Shown here in pieces: positions 61,201 through 64,000 of a DNA stretch of 64,000 bases. The DNA comes from Protonemura montana (lineage: Eukaryota > Arthropoda > Insecta > Plecoptera > Nemouridae), in the NCBI GenBank assembly GCA_947568835.1, contig OX387609.1, positions 18,001,208 through 18,065,207 on the forward strand, given 5' to 3'. The first letter of the stretch is position 1; every line of letters begins with the position of its first letter. Under the pieces are notes generated by a model. That model did no database searches, was not told the DNA's origin, and was given only the letters and a program-made list of their open reading frames with translations. The position numbers and the translations under genes are program-made.

Positions 61201-61894
61201 GCCAAATGTCAAAACGCTTGTCCTGCCCCATGTGTTGCCCCTTGTCCTGCATCATGTCCTGCCCAAAGTCCTGCCCCATGTCCTGCCCCTGTCCTGTCGC
61301 ACGTCATGCCTCAAGTCCTGCCCCATGTCCTGCCCCATGGACAGCCCCATGTCCTGACCCTTATTTCCTGCCCCATGTCCTGCCCTATGTCCTGCCCCAT
61401 GTCTTGCCAAAAGTCCTGTCCCTTGTCCTGCCCCATATCCTGCCCCATGTCCTGCCCCCAAGTCATTTCATGGCCTAACCTTATTCCTGCCCCATGTTCT
61501 GCCCTATGTGCTGCCCCATGTCCTTCCCTAATGTCCTGTCACATTTACTGTACCATTTCATGCCTATGTCCTGTCGCTTGTCCTGCCATTTGTCATGTTA
61601 CATGTCTCATCCGATGTCCTGCCCCATATCCTGTCCCATGACCTGCACCATATCCTGCTCCAAATCCCGTCGCATGTCCTGCCCCAAATCTTGCCCTATG
61701 TCCTGCCCCATGTCCTGTCCTATTTCCTTTCCAACATTATGCCCCATGTCCTGCCTCATGTCCTGCCCTATGTAATGCCCAATGTCCTGCACCATGTCCT
61801 GCCCCATGTCCTGGCCCATATTCTGCTCCATGTCCCGCCTCATAGTCTGTCCAATGTCCTGCCCCATGTCCTGCCCCATGTCCTGCCCCTAGTC
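58229..61894 (+). repeat. A5: chimeric A unit (3,666 bp)
   Basis: Bases 58,229-61,201 follow unit A. At CTCATGTCCTG (ending 61,201) the series leaves A, where CGCATGTTC would follow in A1-A4, and enters the linker series CCAAATGTCAAAACGC. From there it matches 57,536-58,228 to the end (offset 3,666). The unit is thus 2,973 bp of A joined to about 693 bp of linker, close to normal A length by coincidence or by alignment constraint. It has the A2 variant TTCTGCCGCATG at 60,760. Confidence 0.93.
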
Positions 61895-64000
61895 CTGTCC
61901 CATGATTTGCCCTATGTCCTTCCCCAAGTCCTGCTCCAAGTCCTGTCCCATGTCCTGCCCTAATTCCTGCCCCATGTCCTGCCACATGTCCTGACCCTTA
62001 TCCTGCCCCATGTCCTTCCCCGTGTCTTGCCCCATGTCCTGCCCCAAGTCCTAACCCATGTCCTGCCCTTATTTGCTGCCCCATGTCCTGCCCCATGTCC
62101 TGCCCCATGTCTTGCCCAAAGTCCTGCTCCATGTCCTGCCTCATGACCTGCCCCATGTCCTGCCTCATGTCCTGCCCCAAGTCCTGTGCCATGTCCTGCC
62201 CTAATTCCTGCACCATGTTCTGCCCCATGTCCTGGCCCATGTCCTGCCCCATGTCTTGCCCAAAGTCCTGCCCCAAGTTCTGCCTCATGTCCAGCTTCAT
62301 ATCCTGTCCCATGTCCTGGCCTATGTCCTGCCCCATGGCCTGCCTCTTGTTGATCCATGTCCTGCCCCATATCTTGCCCATGTTCTGTCTCATGTGTTGG
62401 TCTAAGTCCTGCCCCTTGCCCTGTCGCCTTTTCATGCCTCATGTCCTGCCCCATGTCCTGCCCCATGTACAGCCCCATGTCCTGCCCCAAGTCCTGTCCC
62501 ATGTCCTGCCCTTATTCCTGCCCCATGTTCTGCCCCATGTCCTGACCCTTATCCTGCCTCATGTCCTGCCCCATGTCCTGCCCCAATTCCCGTCCCATGT
62601 CCTGCCCTAATTCCTGCCCCATGTCCTGCCCCATGTCCTGACCCTTGTCCTGCCCAAATTCCTGCCCCATGTCCTGCCCCATGTCCTGCCTCATATCCTG
62701 CCCCATGTCCTGCCCCATGTCCTGCCAAATGTCAAAACGCATGTTCTTCCCCATGTCCAGTAAAATGTCCCGCCCGATGTCCTGCCCTTTGTCCTGCCCC
62801 ATGTCCTGCCCCATGTCTTGCCCAAAGTCCTGCCCCATGTTCTGCCCCATGGCCTGCCCCATGTCCCGCCCGATGTCCTGCCCCATGTCCTGCCTCATGT
62901 CCAGTCCCATGTCCTGCCTCATGTCCTGCCCCATGTCCTACCCCATGTCCTGTCCCATGACCTGCACCATATCCTGCCCCAAATCCCGTCGCATGTCTGC
63001 CCCAAATCCTGCCCTATGTCCTGCCCCATGTCCTGCCCCATATCCTTTCCAATATTACGCCCCATGTCCTGTAACATGTCCTGCCCTATGTCATGCGCCA
63101 AGTCCTGCCCCATATCCTGCCCCATGTCCTACCCTATGTAATGCCCCCATTCTAGCACCATGTCCTGCCCTATGTCCTGGCCCATATCCTGCTCCATGTC
63201 CTGCATCATATCCTGTCCAATGTCCTGCCCAATATCCTGTCGCATGCATGCCTCATGTCTTGCCTAAAGTCTTGCCCCATGTCCTGCCCCATGTCCTGCC
63301 CCATGTCCTGCCCCACGTCCTGTCCCATGTCCTGCCCTTATTCCTGCCCCATGTTCTGCCATATGGCCTGCCCCATGTCCCGCCCGATGTCCTGCCCCAT
63401 GTCCTGCCTCATATCCAGTCCCATGTCCTGCCTCATGTCCTGCCCCATGTCCTGCCCCATGTCCTGTCCCATGACCTGCACCATATCCTGCCCCAAATCC
63501 CGTCGCATGTCTGCCCCAAATCCTGCCCTATGTCCTGCCCCATGTCCTGCCCCATATCCTTTCCAATATTACACTTCATGTCCTGTAACATGTCCTGACC
63601 TATGTCATGCGCCAAGTCCTGCCCCATATCCTGCCCCATGTCCTACCCTATGTAATGCCCCCATTCTTGCACCATGTCCTGCCCCATGTCCTGGCCCATA
63701 TCCTGCTCCATGTCCTGCCTCATATCCTGTCCAATGTCCTGCCCAATACCCTGTCGCATGCATGCCTCATGTCTTGCCCAAAGTCTTGCCCCATGTCCTG
63801 CCCCATGTCCTGCCCCATGTCCTGCCCCAAGTCCTGTCCCTTGTCCTGCCCTTATTCCTGCCCCATGTCCTGCCTTATCTCCTGCCCCATGTCCTGCCCC
63901 ATGTCCTGCCCATTGTCCTGCCTCATGTCCAGGCCCATGTCCTGTCTCATGTCCTGCCCCATGTCCTGCCCCATGTCCTGTCCCATGACCTGCACCATAT
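61895..64000 (+). repeat. A6: A unit cut by the window end
   Basis: It starts with the CTGTCCCATGATTTG boundary and follows unit A for 2,106 bp until the sequence ends inside the CATGACCTGCACCATAT element. The A array therefore continues past the window. Confidence 0.94.

Larger units (their letters stand above)
1..64000. repeat. Giant 12-bp satellite array filling the window
   Basis: The 12-mer CCCCATGTCCTG and its one- to three-base variants (for example TCTTGCCCAAAG, CCCGCCCGATG, TCCTGTCCCATG) tile the window from first to last base. The consensus has 6 C, 3 T, 2 G and 1 A, so the strands are strongly asymmetric (C-rich +, G-rich -). It contains no CpG. All units point the same way. Variants are not random: they recur in fixed order, and this defines the higher-order repeats listed separately. 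No unique spacer, transposon, tRNA, rRNA or coding domain interrupts the array. What is seen is a tandem array; that it is eukaryotic heterochromatin is an inference from its size and hierarchy. Species and chromosomal site cannot be told from this sequence. Confidence 0.97.

Noticed and set aside
1..64000. CRISPR array
   Set aside because: Repeats are contiguous 12-mers without unique spacers of constant length, and no cas genes are present.
1..64000. Centromeric array proven by a CENP-B box
   Set aside because: I saw no TTCG-N-rich-CGGG motif of the CENP-B type. The CGGG in CCGGGCC variants lacks the rest of the box. A centromeric role cannot be claimed from sequence alone.
1..64000. Telomeric or subtelomeric origin from telomere-type repeats
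   Set aside because: No TTAGGG, TTTAGGG or similar tract is seen on either strand. A subtelomeric position stays possible but unsupported.
1..64000. Triplex (H-DNA) forming polypyrimidine tract
   Set aside because: The + strand is pyrimidine-rich, but each 12-mer is interrupted by ATG and TG purines, so no long pure polypyrimidine mirror repeat exists.

Overview
The whole 64,000-base window is one uninterrupted satellite/minisatellite array. Its basic unit is a 12-mer with + strand consensus CCCCATGTCCTG (CAGGACATGGGG on the other strand). Every part keeps the same orientation: CCC(C) tracts recur about every 12 bases on the + strand throughout, and no segment is inverted. I see no unique sequence, RNA gene, recognisable protein domain, transposon, telomere repeat or CENP-B-box-like motif. 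An array this size, with nested higher-order repeats (HORs), is typical of eukaryotic heterochromatin (pericentromere, subtelomere or a large minisatellite locus). Nothing in the window identifies the species.

The array is full of open frames only because 12 is a multiple of 3 and the consensus has no stop in any of the six frames. The frames read as the tetrapeptides MSCP, PHVL, APCP, MGQD, GAGH and GRTW. I call no coding gene. Frames are broken every few hundred bases, no frame is favoured, and one-base indels between near-identical copies are tolerated.

Layout. 1-1,437: 12-mer mosaic, with 866-1,434 copied from the type of sequence at 15,396-15,964. 1,438-2,650: a direct copy of 3,419-4,667. 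2,651-3,418: a piece like the 3' end of unit A. 3,419-10,988: block B1, holding an 850/874-bp triplet (C units). 10,989-12,400: the single-copy form of a 1,412-bp unit (D). 12,401-13,318: a B-to-A linker. 13,319-27,765: four tandem copies (A1-A4) of a 3,663-bp HOR. 27,766-32,904: block E, a more diverged relative of B. 32,905-44,790 and 44,791-55,247: two copies of an 11,887-bp HOR, each holding an A-tail, a piece of E and block B. The first copy ends in a 1.43-kb piece of E. 54,487-57,310: the D unit tandemly duplicated. 57,311-58,228: the linker again. 58,229-64,000: two more A copies, the first chimeric and the second cut by the window end.

The order B - D - linker - A occurs twice, 43.5 to 44.9 kb apart, so the window also samples a super-repeat of about 45 kb. 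The hierarchy is therefore 12 bp, then about 0.85-3.7 kb, then about 11.9 kb, then about 45 kb. Most small indels between copies whose length I worked out are multiples of 12 bp. The breakpoints look like products of repeated unequal exchange or gene conversion. The value of the window lies in this recombination record, not in any gene.
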